Below are positions 1 to 7,997 of a stretch of DNA of 45,482 bases, piece after piece (position 1 is the stretch's first letter; each line of letters begins with the position of its first letter). Under the pieces are notes generated by a model. It was not told where the DNA came from and did not search any database. It was given only the letters and a program-made list of their open reading frames with translations. The DNA comes from Candidatus Peregrinibacteria bacterium. GTDB taxonomy: Bacteria; Patescibacteriota; Gracilibacteria; Peribacterales; Peribacteraceae. Made by a program: the position numbers and the translations under genes. The stretch is taken from positions 1-45,482 of the forward strand of contig JACOTD010000046.1 of NCBI GenBank assembly GCA_016178535.1, written 5' to 3'.

Positions 1-360
1 GCTTCCTGCGTTCTCTCTCTCCACTGTCATTGCAGAAGTAACGCGGTGGCGAACGGAGGGGAGATCGCTGTTTGAGAAGCAACTGCAGGGAATCCTCGCC
101 AGAGCGCCACCGGGCTAGGCGTGGGAATCGGGAATTACTGTGGCTTGGGGGAGCAGGGAATTTGACTTGGGCAGCTTTCGGTTCACGGTTCCGTGTTGTT
201 TGATGGAACATCAGCCGGAATAGCGCCCTTGTCCCGATCCATAAACGCGAGACAACCGTCGCACTTCGACCCTTCAATTCTTCAGGTCAAGCTCAGCTCA
301 GGGTGACAATGTCGAAGACCTCTTTTTCTTCAGCAAAAAAACAAGGAATTTCCCCTCTGC
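1..360. other. Stretch without a recognisable gene
   Basis: I see no convincing coding frame on either strand here. The only structured element is the REP-like repeat at 264-317. It may be the intergenic region downstream of a gene lying outside the window. Confidence 0.5.
264..317. repeat. REP-like repeat (CTTCGAC...CTCAGGGTGAC type)
   Basis: CTTCGAC at 264-270 and GTCGAAG at 311-317 form a perfect 7-bp inverted pair, and the internal text GCTCAGGGTGACA is the core seen again at 39035-39108. A half copy is present at 28271-28290 and a variant at 16753-16776. The family resembles short REP-like palindromes that many environmental bacteria carry; that comparison is from memory. Confidence 0.55.
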
Positions 361-389
361 GTCTCGAGAATCCATCGCTACAATGGATG

Positions 390-555
390 CATCACGATGA
401 GGGGTCAACCTAAAGGGTTCGTCCCGCGGCTATGCCCCTCTTTGAATGGTATGGCGAGGTACATGCGATTGCATTTTTGGAAGCCTTTCTTTATACTTGG
501 ATCACTTCCTCCCCACTCGCTTGCCGCAAGGCCCCGAGTGGGGTTATTTTTGTCG
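390..555 (+). ncRNA. Possible small structured RNA
   Basis: A -10 like box TACAAT (379-384) is followed about 130 nt later by a strong terminator (511-551), with no convincing protein frame between. The start of the transcript can fold: GAGGGG near 400 pairs with CCCCTC near 437, enclosing a small AACC/GGTT helix. The -35 is weak. I do not recognise the family; it is not visibly 6S, SRP RNA, tmRNA or RNase P. An 84-codon open frame overlaps but has no ribosome site or protein-like pattern. Confidence 0.25.
511..551 (+). terminator. Rho-independent terminator
   Basis: CCCCACTCG (511-519) pairs perfectly with CGAGTGGGG (535-543). A short CTTG/CAAG helix lies inside the loop, and TTATTTTT follows. 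It must end a plus-strand transcript that starts upstream, although no protein gene lies there. Confidence 0.75.
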
Positions 556-629
556 CTTCGGAATTTCAATCTTTTTCCCTCCCCACCCATCAGGCCATCA
601 CTTAGCCTGGATGCCAAGGCTGAGCTTGC

Positions 630-657
630 TTGTATTATAATTTATATGTAATATAAT
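630..657 (+). promoter_or_regulatory. Promoter for the 735 gene
   Basis: TTGTAT (630-635), a 16-nt spacer and a perfect TATAAT (652-657) lie in a locally AT-rich patch. The predicted leader is about 70 nt long and contains a TACCAT/ATGGTA inverted pair before the ribosome site. Confidence 0.6.
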
Positions 658-734
658 GTCAATAGGCTGATCCTTACCATTATCGTCGGCGTTCGGCGTG
701 TCATGGTAGGGAAAGACAATTAAGGAGGTGACCC

Positions 735-1334
735 ATGACATGGGGCACTTTGGTTCTGGGTATTGTTCTTGTGGTATTTTTGGTATGGCTCTCAGCGCGC
801 GTGATCCGCGCTGTTCCAGTACCAGCGTCCGCCGCAGGGGCGTTCGACTTGTCAATGAAGTTGATCGTTGCAAGTTTGTTGGCGGTTGGTGCCTTCATTG
901 GCACCTTCCCGCCGATTTGCGCGGTTGCCACCCCGCTGTGGGCTCGTCTCGGACGAGTGCTCGACAGTACGGTGGCGGGGACCGTCGAGGAGAAATCTTC
1001 GACGACAGCCCCAGCACAACTGGTGCCTCAGGTAAGCACACCGACTTCAACCGGCGGCAGCGCTCCGCCAACCCCCACTCGCGCTCCGAATTCGGTTGTA
1101 CGGCCGCAGAGCCCAAAGTACGACAGTACAATGGGCAAGGTCAGCGTCCAAGACGCACCCGCGGCTCCTTACGAATTGGTGATCTATTGGGATGGAGGGA
1201 CGAACCCTCATCCCGCAGGTCTCCACATCGGTCCGGTAAAGGAGTCGAATATTGGCAAGGATGCCAAAAACATCCGTGTCCAGTTTTCGCTTCCGGACAA
1301 CTCAGTCGTCACGGAGCTGGTACCTGTGCCGTGA
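735..1334 (+). CDS. Two-span membrane protein of unknown function
   Basis: The protein has 199 residues. Two hydrophobic segments (about 3-23 and 42-65) are followed by a Pro/Thr/Ser-rich linker (about 85-115) and a C-terminal domain of about 80 residues without a family I recognise. The start is unusually secure for this window: AAGGAGGTGA ends three bases before the ATG, one of the few strong Shine-Dalgarno sites here. It has its own promoter (630-657) and terminator (1365-1402), so it is probably monocistronic. The layout suggests a membrane anchor holding a small domain outside the cell, but the function is unknown. Confidence 0.75.
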   Translation: MTWGTLVLGIVLVVFLVWLSARVIRAVPVPASAAGAFDLSMKLIVASLLAVGAFIGTFPPICAVATPLWARLGRVLDSTVAGTVEEKSSTTAPAQLVPQVSTPTSTGGSAPPTPTRAPNSVVRPQSPKYDSTMGKVSVQDAPAAPYELVIYWDGGTNPHPAGLHIGPVKESNIGKDAKNIRVQFSLPDNSVVTELVPVP

Positions 1335-1364
1335 CTCGTCGACGACAGTGATGGGATTAGCCTT

Positions 1365-1402
1365 GGGGGTGAAGTGCGCAAGCGCTTCATCCCCGGGTTT
1401 TT
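1365..1402 (+). terminator. Rho-independent terminator with GCAA tetraloop
   Basis: A 13-bp stem (GGGGGTGAAGTGC paired with GCGCTTCATCCCC, including two G-T wobbles) closes a GCAA tetraloop and is followed by GGGTTTTT. It lies 30 nt after the stop of the membrane-protein gene and faces the converging minus-strand gene. Confidence 0.85.
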
Positions 1403-1450
1403 GATGGCAAAAAATCTTCAGATATGGATGCTTTCAATCCTTGGCTTTTT

Positions 1451-2060
1451 CTATCGAGGCTCTCCTCCTCCTGGTTGCTCTGGGGGATTACCGCCTCCAG
1501 GATGCTGACTAGTTCCATTTTCGGGTGCACCTCCACCCGGTTGTTCCACCGGATTGCCACCGCCAGGATGCTGTGCACGTCTTCCGTTTGCAGGTTCCCC
1601 ACCTCCTGGTTGTTCTGGAGGATTCCCTCCACCTTGATGCTCCGGCGATATACCGCCTCCGCCATTTACTCCTGGTGCTCCACCTCCGAGTTGTTCCGCA
1701 GGAGCACCACCACCAGGGACATTCACACGCCCATTTGGAACTCCACCGCCCGGTTGCTCAGGAGGAGGGCTTCCACCGGGGTTCTCTCGCGGTGCTCCGC
1801 CTCCAGGTTGTTCAGGGGTTCTGCCTCCTCCAGGTGTTTCTGAGGGTCGCCCGCCTCCTGGATGCTCTATTGGAGATCCTCCGCCAGGAACAGTTGCTGC
1901 AGGTGCGCCTCCTCCTGGTTGCTCTGGAGGAGATCCACCACCAGGCATTCCACCTCCCGGTGCCCCCGCTCCCGGTTGCTCGGGGGACGCTCCACTCCCC
2001 GGAGTTTCCGCAGGCGTTCCTCCTCCCGATTGTTCAGGAGGATTACCTCCACCAGCCTTT
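1451..2060 (-). repeat. Coding tandem repeat (PPEQPGGG type)
   Basis: Degenerate units of roughly 9-11 codons encode Pro-Glu-Gln-Pro-Gly-Gly-Gly variants at the C-terminus of the 1261-residue protein. Codons vary between units, so the repeat has been kept by selection or is old. It is a likely site of length variation between strains. Confidence 0.7.
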
Positions 2061-5000
2061 TCCTCTTTCTTCCCTTCTTCTTTTGCCTTTTCCTCCTTCT
2101 TTTCCTCCTCTTTGGGGAACACCGTCACCCCCGGAATCTCCGGCGGCTCTTCTCCCACGATGAGACGGTAGATGTTCTTCAATGTCGGGAGTCCGTCTTT
2201 GATCGTGGGCATCTTGAGGAGAGCCTCGCGCTTGGCTGCTTCCTCCTGCGTGAGGATCGTCTTGGTCCCAAAGAGATCGAGGAACTTCCGGTGCGTGGTC
2301 TTCACCATCGTCTTCATGGCGTCGTGGTTCTCCGTGGTCAATGTGCCGCTCTGGAGGAGGATGAGATAGACCGTCGCGATGCGCTGGAGAGAGGCGATGG
2401 CTTCTTTGCGTCCCGGCTTGCCGTTCTTCGCGGCCTCTTCTTCCTCATTCACGTCCTCGGGCTTGAACCCGGCGAACACCGCCTGCGCGGCATCGACGTG
2501 GGCGAACATGCCCAAGGCGCCCCCGCTCGCCACGAGTTGCGCGTAATGCTGCCGTGCCATCGCGATGACGTTGAGTTCTTCGATGGGCGTGAAGCGACGC
2601 TTGGCCAGATCCGCATCGCGCAGATGGATGCCGGTTTTTGTGTGCGTCGTGATCATTGCCAGAACGATTTCCTGCGCCAGCTTGAGCGCGAGACCTTTCT
2701 GGGATTCCTTGATCATCCGCTGGTAATCGGCGTTCTTGTAGAGTTCCACGAGGAACTTCTTGGCGGCGGTGTCGCCGCCGAGCCGCGCGATCGCAGCGGC
2801 ATCGAGTCGCCCGAGAGCCTGCCCGGCCATGTAGTCGGGATTCTCCAGCTCATTCTTGAAGTGGAATTTCAGGTTCGCGATTTCCTGCTTGAGCAGTCGG
2901 AAGTCATGCTGATTGATCGTCGAGACATCTTTGAACGGCCGGAAGCTCGCGAAGAACCCTTCGAGACTGTCGAGATTTTCCACCGCCCCGAAGTTGCCCG
3001 TGATTGCCGTGACGTTGCGATTGATCCAGCTGCTCACGGTCGTGAGGAAGTTTCCCAACGAGAAGGACTCCGCTTGAACTTTCAAGATGTTCGTCACGTC
3101 ACTCCCGGTGAGCGGCAGTTGATCCTTCTTGAAAGCGGCAACAACCAGGGCGTACTTGAGTTGCTCGATGGCGAGGAGCTTTGAAGAGAGATTTTCGGGC
3201 GTTCCATCGGGCTTTCGGCTTTCCATGATCGTATGGAAGAGCCCATCGACGAGATACCGGAGTCCGGTGTCATCGACAATCTCCATCAGCTCCATGTTCC
3301 GGGCGAACTCCGCGTAGTCGTCTTTCACGAACGCAACGAGATCCGCAAGGGATCCGCCGGTGGGCGCCTCCTTGGATTTCCTGTACAGCGCGAATTCCGC
3401 TCTGCGGCTCTCGAGGGTGCTGATGTCCTCCATGTGCTGCGCTCGATCTCGCTCTCTGCCAAGCTGCGGCTCCATCAATTCGCGGATGATGTCGACCAGT
3501 GACTTGTCGCGGTAGTCCGTCATCGCGATCTCCATGCCGCGGGCCGTGAGCTGCGCGAACTCGCCCGGCGTGGTCTGGGTGCGGATGTTGCGGAAGAGCT
3601 GGAAGGGGAGGGTGTCGCGCCGCGCGTCGGCGTACGCCCCGATGAAGCGGTTGTTCTCCGAGCGCTGCGCGCCGATAATCGCGAAGAGTTCCGCGACTCC
3701 TGCGCCTATTTTGTGTTCGTGTTTTATGAGATCCTGCATGCTTCCCGCTTGATTTTTTTTGATTTGTCCCTCGATCTCCAGCGCGAGAGGGGATTCCTTC
3801 CCATGTTGATCGAGGACGAGCTTTCCCGTTTGACCGTCTCTGCTTGGGGAGAAGAACGCCGCGATCGTCCCGATCTTGGTGGTCGCGAGCGTGGCGAATC
3901 CTTGGCTGAGTTCCACGACGTCCTTACATTCCCTGTCTCGCAAGAACTTCGCCATGATCGTCAGGTAATCCCTGTCTTCTTTGGGAGCGACGAGCTTCGC
4001 CTTGCGCCCAAGCTCTATGCCTTTGTCGACGGTTAAGTCGACTCCTTTCCGAATGAATTCCGCGATGTGGTCGATGGCTTTCTCATCGCCCTTCACGAGA
4101 CGCATGTAGGCCCACGTCCCTCCGAGCGCGAAGCCGGACGTCCGCATGAATTTCCCCATCCAGCCTTTCCCCCAGATCATCTGGTAGGCCGCGAATCCCG
4201 CAAGCCCCCATTGGGCGGCAGGCGGGAGAGACCTGTAATTGTCCATGAAGGTTCGCGATTGCTGCTTGATGCTCTCTTTGAATTTCTTGTCGACGCCCAG
4301 CCATTGCTGCTTCGCCTCCCGGTGCGCCATGGCGAATTGCGTCTCCGCTGCGCTGCGCGCTCCGTAGAGTTTCTTGAGCATCCGCTGATCGACGCGGGGA
4401 TCGCCCGGAGCGGCGTACTGGGCCGCGAGGATGGCGCCCTTCAGGTATCCCTCCGGAAGGTGCTGGAGCAGGAAGGTGGGATTGCGGAGGTCTTCTTCGC
4501 TCGGGGGCGGCTTTCCCGCATCATTGAATTTCTTCGTGACGTATCGCGCCGCCGCGAGATACTCATCGGTCAGATTCTTCATGCCGTCCGGACTGCGCAG
4601 GAACTTCGCCTCGACGGATTCCTGGGCGAGCGAGCGCGAGCGCGCGTGATCCGGATCATCCTCGCCGGGCTTGATAGTTGAGACGTTCTCTCCGAAGAGG
4701 AGTGCGTGCGTCTCATCGAAGGTGCGCTTCTGCTCCGGATGGAAGTCGATGGAACCGCCCGCCCGCCGCAGGTCGCTGACATACTTGTCATAGTCGCGGT
4801 CGGAAACCTGGTATTCCGGACCAAAGAGATCGGCGTGATTCGGATTGAAACGCACCGGTTCGGGAATGATCTGGCGCGAGGTGCGAATGTAATCGCTCAC
4901 GCGATCTTCGTACGGCTGCTTCAGGATGTCGGGCAGCGGTCTGCGGACCGTGTTGTCCTTCGCAAGCGGCGTATCGCGGAAGAAGTCGTCTCCCGCGGCG

Positions 5001-5236
5001 CGGTAGTCGTTCGCGCGATGGATCAGGTCGTTGCGATAGCGCTGCGTGCGTTCGGCATCGCTCATGGTGAGATCCTGCAGGCCTTCACGCACCCGATTGG
5101 TGCCGCGTTGAATGGATTCCAACGGGCGACCCGGAGGTTGCGAGAGGTTGCGGCACAGCCTCCGCTCTCGCCCCGCCAGACCGATGTCGGGCTGGTCGGA
5201 ATTCTCGAAGCCGAAGGTGGAGCGAGAGGGGATCAT
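1451..5236 (-). CDS. Large helical protein with Pro/Gly repeat tail
   Basis: The protein has 1261 residues and matches no family I recognise. The N-terminal half is charged and helical, with a hydrophobic stretch around residues 345-385 that could span the membrane once or twice. A long helical middle follows. After a Lys/Glu-rich hinge (about 1020-1050) the last 200 residues are degenerate repeats of PPEQPGGG type. The ATG overlaps the TGA of the upstream gene by four bases (ATGA at 5233-5236), so the two are translationally coupled and probably form one complex. Repeat tails of this kind are usual in cell-wall-spanning or surface proteins; that role is inferred. Confidence 0.75.
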   Translation of the reverse strand: MIPSRSTFGFENSDQPDIGLAGRERRLCRNLSQPPGRPLESIQRGTNRVREGLQDLTMSDAERTQRYRNDLIHRANDYRAAGDDFFRDTPLAKDNTVRRPLPDILKQPYEDRVSDYIRTSRQIIPEPVRFNPNHADLFGPEYQVSDRDYDKYVSDLRRAGGSIDFHPEQKRTFDETHALLFGENVSTIKPGEDDPDHARSRSLAQESVEAKFLRSPDGMKNLTDEYLAAARYVTKKFNDAGKPPPSEEDLRNPTFLLQHLPEGYLKGAILAAQYAAPGDPRVDQRMLKKLYGARSAAETQFAMAHREAKQQWLGVDKKFKESIKQQSRTFMDNYRSLPPAAQWGLAGFAAYQMIWGKGWMGKFMRTSGFALGGTWAYMRLVKGDEKAIDHIAEFIRKGVDLTVDKGIELGRKAKLVAPKEDRDYLTIMAKFLRDRECKDVVELSQGFATLATTKIGTIAAFFSPSRDGQTGKLVLDQHGKESPLALEIEGQIKKNQAGSMQDLIKHEHKIGAGVAELFAIIGAQRSENNRFIGAYADARRDTLPFQLFRNIRTQTTPGEFAQLTARGMEIAMTDYRDKSLVDIIRELMEPQLGRERDRAQHMEDISTLESRRAEFALYRKSKEAPTGGSLADLVAFVKDDYAEFARNMELMEIVDDTGLRYLVDGLFHTIMESRKPDGTPENLSSKLLAIEQLKYALVVAAFKKDQLPLTGSDVTNILKVQAESFSLGNFLTTVSSWINRNVTAITGNFGAVENLDSLEGFFASFRPFKDVSTINQHDFRLLKQEIANLKFHFKNELENPDYMAGQALGRLDAAAIARLGGDTAAKKFLVELYKNADYQRMIKESQKGLALKLAQEIVLAMITTHTKTGIHLRDADLAKRRFTPIEELNVIAMARQHYAQLVASGGALGMFAHVDAAQAVFAGFKPEDVNEEEEAAKNGKPGRKEAIASLQRIATVYLILLQSGTLTTENHDAMKTMVKTTHRKFLDLFGTKTILTQEEAAKREALLKMPTIKDGLPTLKNIYRLIVGEEPPEIPGVTVFPKEEEKKEEKAKEEGKKEEKAGGGNPPEQSGGGTPAETPGSGASPEQPGAGAPGGGMPGGGSPPEQPGGGAPAATVPGGGSPIEHPGGGRPSETPGGGRTPEQPGGGAPRENPGGSPPPEQPGGGVPNGRVNVPGGGAPAEQLGGGAPGVNGGGGISPEHQGGGNPPEQPGGGEPANGRRAQHPGGGNPVEQPGGGAPENGTSQHPGGGNPPEQPGGGEPR

Positions 5237-6501
5237 GCCGCCATGGCGTGGTGAGGTTCATCGGCGTGGCCTTCTGGACCATGCGCTTCGTCTGCTGCGG
5301 GAACCGTGGGACCGCCGGAATCTCCTCCGCCCGCCGCCGCCGCACGGCCCTTCTTGCCCTTGCGCCACTTGTAGATGGCGCCGCCGATGACCCCCGCGGG
5401 AATCGCGAGTGGCAGGATGGCGCCGCCGGTCGCCACGGTCGCGGCCGCTCCCAGAGCGCCGCCGATGGCGGCCGGTTTGCTGAAGACCGCCTTGCGTGTT
5501 GCATTGCCGAACTCGAATGTTTTCTTCCCCGCGACGCCGCCCCCGTACCCCGCTCCGCGCAAGAGCCGCCACGATCCCCAGAAGGGCGCCGTGAGTGTTT
5601 TGCCGATGAAGCGCCGCCCGATGCGCAGGAACCCTTCGTACTTCGGTTTCTCTCCCCAGCCGAGCCAGTGCAGCGCCGAGCGAACGCCGTACGTGGCGCC
5701 GCCAATCCCCCACACCGCGGCCGGCACGAATGCCGCCATGCCGAGCAGCGGCAGAACGGAAGCCGGGAGCGCAGCCCCCATCGCAGGGATGAAGACATGT
5801 GCATTCAGCGAATCGACGATGGGCTTGAGGAACGGCGTGACGTACGAGGCGCCGCTCGAGAGCACCGATGCCACGGAACCCACACCGGGGATCGACGAGA
5901 TGACGTTGGCCGCCGCGGTCGTCGCGGTGCCGAGCCCCCCCAAAATCTTGCCCGTCCATTCGCCGAAGGCCCCCAATGTCGTCACGGACGACACGGCGCC
6001 CCCGGCCGAAGCGAACGTCTCCGCGAGCGCCGTGCCCACCGCCGCAAGTCCCACGCCGCGCGTGAACCATTTTCCGAGTGTCATTGCGCGCCGATTGTTC
6101 TTGGCCGATTCCACTTTCTCGTCGAGGTCTTCGCTCTTCCCGAACAGTCGCCTCCATGTCCTGCGAAAGAATCCCACGCCCTTTTCTTTGCTTGCTTTGG
6201 TCTTCTCGCCGCTTCCCTGACCCTCCGCCGCCTCTGATGCTTGTTTCGTCATCAGAGCTTCCATTTCTTTTTTCGTTTGCTCTTCCTGCGCTTTGGTGGG
6301 GCCGTTCTTGGCGAGCGCTTGTTTGGCGGCTTTCTCTTTGGCGGCCTGCGCTTCCGCCGTAAGCGCTTTCCCCATCTTGCCGCGCGTTTCATTGGTCACG
6401 TTCTGACGCAGTGCGGCCAGCCTGGCAGCTTCCTCCTGCTCCGCCTGATCCTTGTGTTCGGCGGATTCCCCGGGCCCGTCGCGGACTTTTTTTTCTGTCA
6501 T
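5233..6501 (-). CDS. Multi-span membrane protein with charged N-terminus
   Basis: The protein has 422 residues. Residues 1-140 are rich in Lys, Glu and Ala and look like a cytoplasmic coiled coil. From about residue 148 there are several Gly/Ala-rich hydrophobic segments, and the C-terminus is a Gly/Pro/His-rich tail. I chose the ATG at 6501 because a good promoter (6528-6556) lies just upstream. A longer in-frame start at 6747 would run through that promoter and into the divergent antitoxin gene. It is coupled to the 1261-residue gene by an ATGA overlap. No family is recognised; an envelope assembly is a reasonable guess. Confidence 0.7.
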   Translation of the reverse strand: MTEKKVRDGPGESAEHKDQAEQEEAARLAALRQNVTNETRGKMGKALTAEAQAAKEKAAKQALAKNGPTKAQEEQTKKEMEALMTKQASEAAEGQGSGEKTKASKEKGVGFFRRTWRRLFGKSEDLDEKVESAKNNRRAMTLGKWFTRGVGLAAVGTALAETFASAGGAVSSVTTLGAFGEWTGKILGGLGTATTAAANVISSIPGVGSVASVLSSGASYVTPFLKPIVDSLNAHVFIPAMGAALPASVLPLLGMAAFVPAAVWGIGGATYGVRSALHWLGWGEKPKYEGFLRIGRRFIGKTLTAPFWGSWRLLRGAGYGGGVAGKKTFEFGNATRKAVFSKPAAIGGALGAAATVATGGAILPLAIPAGVIGGAIYKWRKGKKGRAAAAGGGDSGGPTVPAADEAHGPEGHADEPHHAMAA

Positions 6502-6527
6502 GGTTTTTGGTATTTCAAAATCTTTCC

Positions 6528-6556
6528 AGTATACCGGAAAAACCTCCTTCAGTGAA
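6528..6556 (-). promoter_or_regulatory. Promoter for the two-gene membrane operon
   Basis: On the minus strand TTCACT (6551-6556), a 17-nt spacer and TATACT (6528-6533) precede the ATG at 6501, leaving a leader of about 20 nt with no clear Shine-Dalgarno site. Confidence 0.65.
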
Positions 6557-6602
6557 GGATAAATAGAAGAGGGATTCTGTCTGTGTTTTTCTGCGTATGC
6601 GG

Positions 6603-6632
6603 TTGTGATTTCCTCTGCGAATGGTGTAGAAT
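6603..6632 (+). promoter_or_regulatory. Promoter of the toxin-antitoxin pair (leaderless)
   Basis: TTGTGA (6603-6608), an 18-nt spacer and TAGAAT (6627-6632) end seven bases before the ATG at 6640. The mRNA would start at or next to the start codon. Confidence 0.55.
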
Positions 6633-6639
6633 GCGCAGC

Positions 6640-6915
6640 ATGGAAAAAGTGATCCGCAACGTCGGCGACATCGATCGTGCCGACCGGCGCGCGCTCGAGC
6701 GCCTCACCGGCAAGCCCTTGGCCGAGGGCCAGCAGGTCATTATCCAAGTAATGACCGTCAGGGCCGAGCCTTCACAAATGCCCCAATCGAATCATGAATC
6801 TGAATCCGATACATTGCCAGCGTGGTGTAACGTCTACGCGGGCCTGACGGATCAAGAAATTGCAGACCTCGAGTCCGTCATTCTCCAGCGTGCCAACCTC
6901 ACACGTCCATCGTGA
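6640..6915 (+). CDS. Antitoxin partner of PIN-domain toxin (VapB-like)
   Basis: The protein has 91 residues. Its last 35 residues carry the pattern W-x-N-V-Y-x-G-L-T-x-x-E-I-A-x-x-E, which I associate with antitoxins placed directly before PIN-domain toxins. By family knowledge such proteins bind and silence the toxin and repress the operon. No classic AbrB, ribbon-helix-helix or Phd motif is obvious in the N-terminal half. The start at 6640 fits a leaderless transcript from the promoter at 6603-6632; an in-frame ATG at 6631 falls inside the -10. Its TGA overlaps the toxin start by one base. Confidence 0.7.
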   Translation: MEKVIRNVGDIDRADRRALERLTGKPLAEGQQVIIQVMTVRAEPSQMPQSNHESESDTLPAWCNVYAGLTDQEIADLESVILQRANLTRPS

Positions 6916-7337
6916 TGACTCCGTTTTCGTCATTGTCGCTCCTCGATACGGACATGGTTTCCGAAGTCATGAAGAACAAAAATATCATCGTCGGAAAGAA
7001 TGCGAGAGCGTATCTGCGACAGTTCGGCCAATTCGCCTTTTCCGCCATTACGCGATATGAAGTCATCCGCGGTCTCAAGCGCAAGAGTGCGACCTTGCAG
7101 ATGCTGCAGTTCCAGGATTTTCTCCGTCATTCGCATGTCTTCGCGATCAACGATGAAGTCCTGGATTGCGCTGCTGATCTCTGGGTCACAGCCTCTCACG
7201 GCGGCCACTCGTGCAATGATGCCGATCTCATCATCGCCGCCACTGCGCTCGAGCACGGACGCGTGCTCGTCACCGGCAATGCCGATCATTTCTCGTGGAT
7301 TCCGGAATTGACAGTCGAAAATTGGCGTGGGCCTTGA
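6915..7337 (+). CDS. vapC: PIN-domain toxin ribonuclease (VapC family)
   Basis: The protein has 140 residues, the usual VapC size. PIN acidic residues are visible: LLDTD near the N-terminus, the Glu of TRYEVIRG, and NDADLIIAATA followed by a late Asp in the strand-helix region VTGNADHF. Family members cut tRNA or rRNA in a metal-dependent way and are held inactive by the adjacent antitoxin. The TGATG junction (6913-6917) overlaps the two genes by one base. A GTG at 6912 is an alternative start. This is one of two toxin-antitoxin modules in the window. Confidence 0.85.
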   Translation: MTPFSSLSLLDTDMVSEVMKNKNIIVGKNARAYLRQFGQFAFSAITRYEVIRGLKRKSATLQMLQFQDFLRHSHVFAINDEVLDCAADLWVTASHGGHSCNDADLIIAATALEHGRVLVTGNADHFSWIPELTVENWRGP

Positions 7338-7352
7338 GAATGTATCCAAAGA

Positions 7353-7524
7353 GCCCCCACCCCCGGCCCCTCCCACTCATCGTTGCGGCTCCGAGCGGGA
7401 GACTGTGTGTGTTGTTTTGTTTCCTCTCCCCCCGACCCCCTCTCCGGTGGAGAGGGGGAGAAATGTTCCAATGTTCCATTCCTCCCCTCCTCCCACGGAG
7501 GAGGGGTTGGGGGTGGAGGATTTC
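7353..7524. repeat. Cluster of GC-rich palindromic repeats
   Basis: There are three related units: a half unit at 7353-7378, a full palindrome at 7424-7462 (CCCCCTCTCC-GGT-GGAGAGGGGG), and a third in opposite orientation at 7482-7524 (CCCCTCCTCC-CAC-GGAGGAGGGG). The same family occurs inside carA (14831-14876) and rpoC (25056-25099). The cluster fills the gap after the vapC-like gene. Confidence 0.75.
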
Positions 7525-7528
7525 CCCA

Positions 7529-7557
7529 TTGCCCCCCCTCGTCAACTTTGCTATACT
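7529..7557 (+). promoter_or_regulatory. Promoter for the 7588 operon
   Basis: TTGCCC (7529-7534), a 17-nt spacer and TATACT (7552-7557) sit right after the palindrome cluster. The start codon at 7588 is about 25 nt past the predicted transcription start. Confidence 0.6.
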
Positions 7558-7587
7558 GATGACGAATACACATAGCATTTTCTCTCA

Positions 7588-7923
7588 ATGCCCCCCGTTC
7601 CCGTACACGACGACGGCCAGAACGCAGCGCTCGCGGAGCAGCTCTACGATGTGCTGATGGCGGAGATCGAACCGGATCTCCTCCTCGCGAACATTCCGAC
7701 TCTCGACGCCAAGTACGCCGGCGAATCCGCGGAGGACCACGCCGCGCGCATGAAGCGCTACGAGGCGGCCTACAAAGCCTTCGATGAAGAGTTCGCCGCG
7801 TTCATGGCGGACGTGAACGACCAAGTGCGCACCTCGCGCAGGGATTCGCTCAAGACGAACGAGGAGAAGGATCGCACGCAGGAAGCAACTGCACTGGAAT
7901 CCCTCGAAGCAGTCTTCACCTAA
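7588..7923 (+). CDS. Acidic helical protein of unknown function
   Basis: The protein has 111 residues rich in Glu, Asp and Ala. It is predicted helical throughout, with no signal peptide, membrane span or cysteine. I recognise no family. It has its own promoter and heads a plus-strand run with the coiled-coil gene and the transglutaminase-like gene, so it is probably co-expressed with them. Confidence 0.65.
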   Translation: MPPVPVHDDGQNAALAEQLYDVLMAEIEPDLLLANIPTLDAKYAGESAEDHAARMKRYEAAYKAFDEEFAAFMADVNDQVRTSRRDSLKTNEEKDRTQEATALESLEAVFT

Positions 7924-7997
7924 TTCCCCCTCCCTCTATGGAGACGATACACGCATTTTTATTTCCGGACGCTGGATCTCTCCGAGAGAGGAGACTC

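Noticed and set aside
405-425. tRNA T-arm like GGGTTCGTCCC
   Set aside because: Loop is too short, and no acceptor, D or anticodon arms can be drawn around it.
397-651. 84-codon open frame near the window start
   Set aside because: No Shine-Dalgarno site, Pro/Arg/Leu-rich random composition, and it runs straight through the terminator at 511-551.
1424-3184. Plus-strand frames across the 1261-residue gene
   Set aside because: Leu/Phe/Ser-rich shadows of the PPEQPGGG repeat and helical codons, with no ribosome site.
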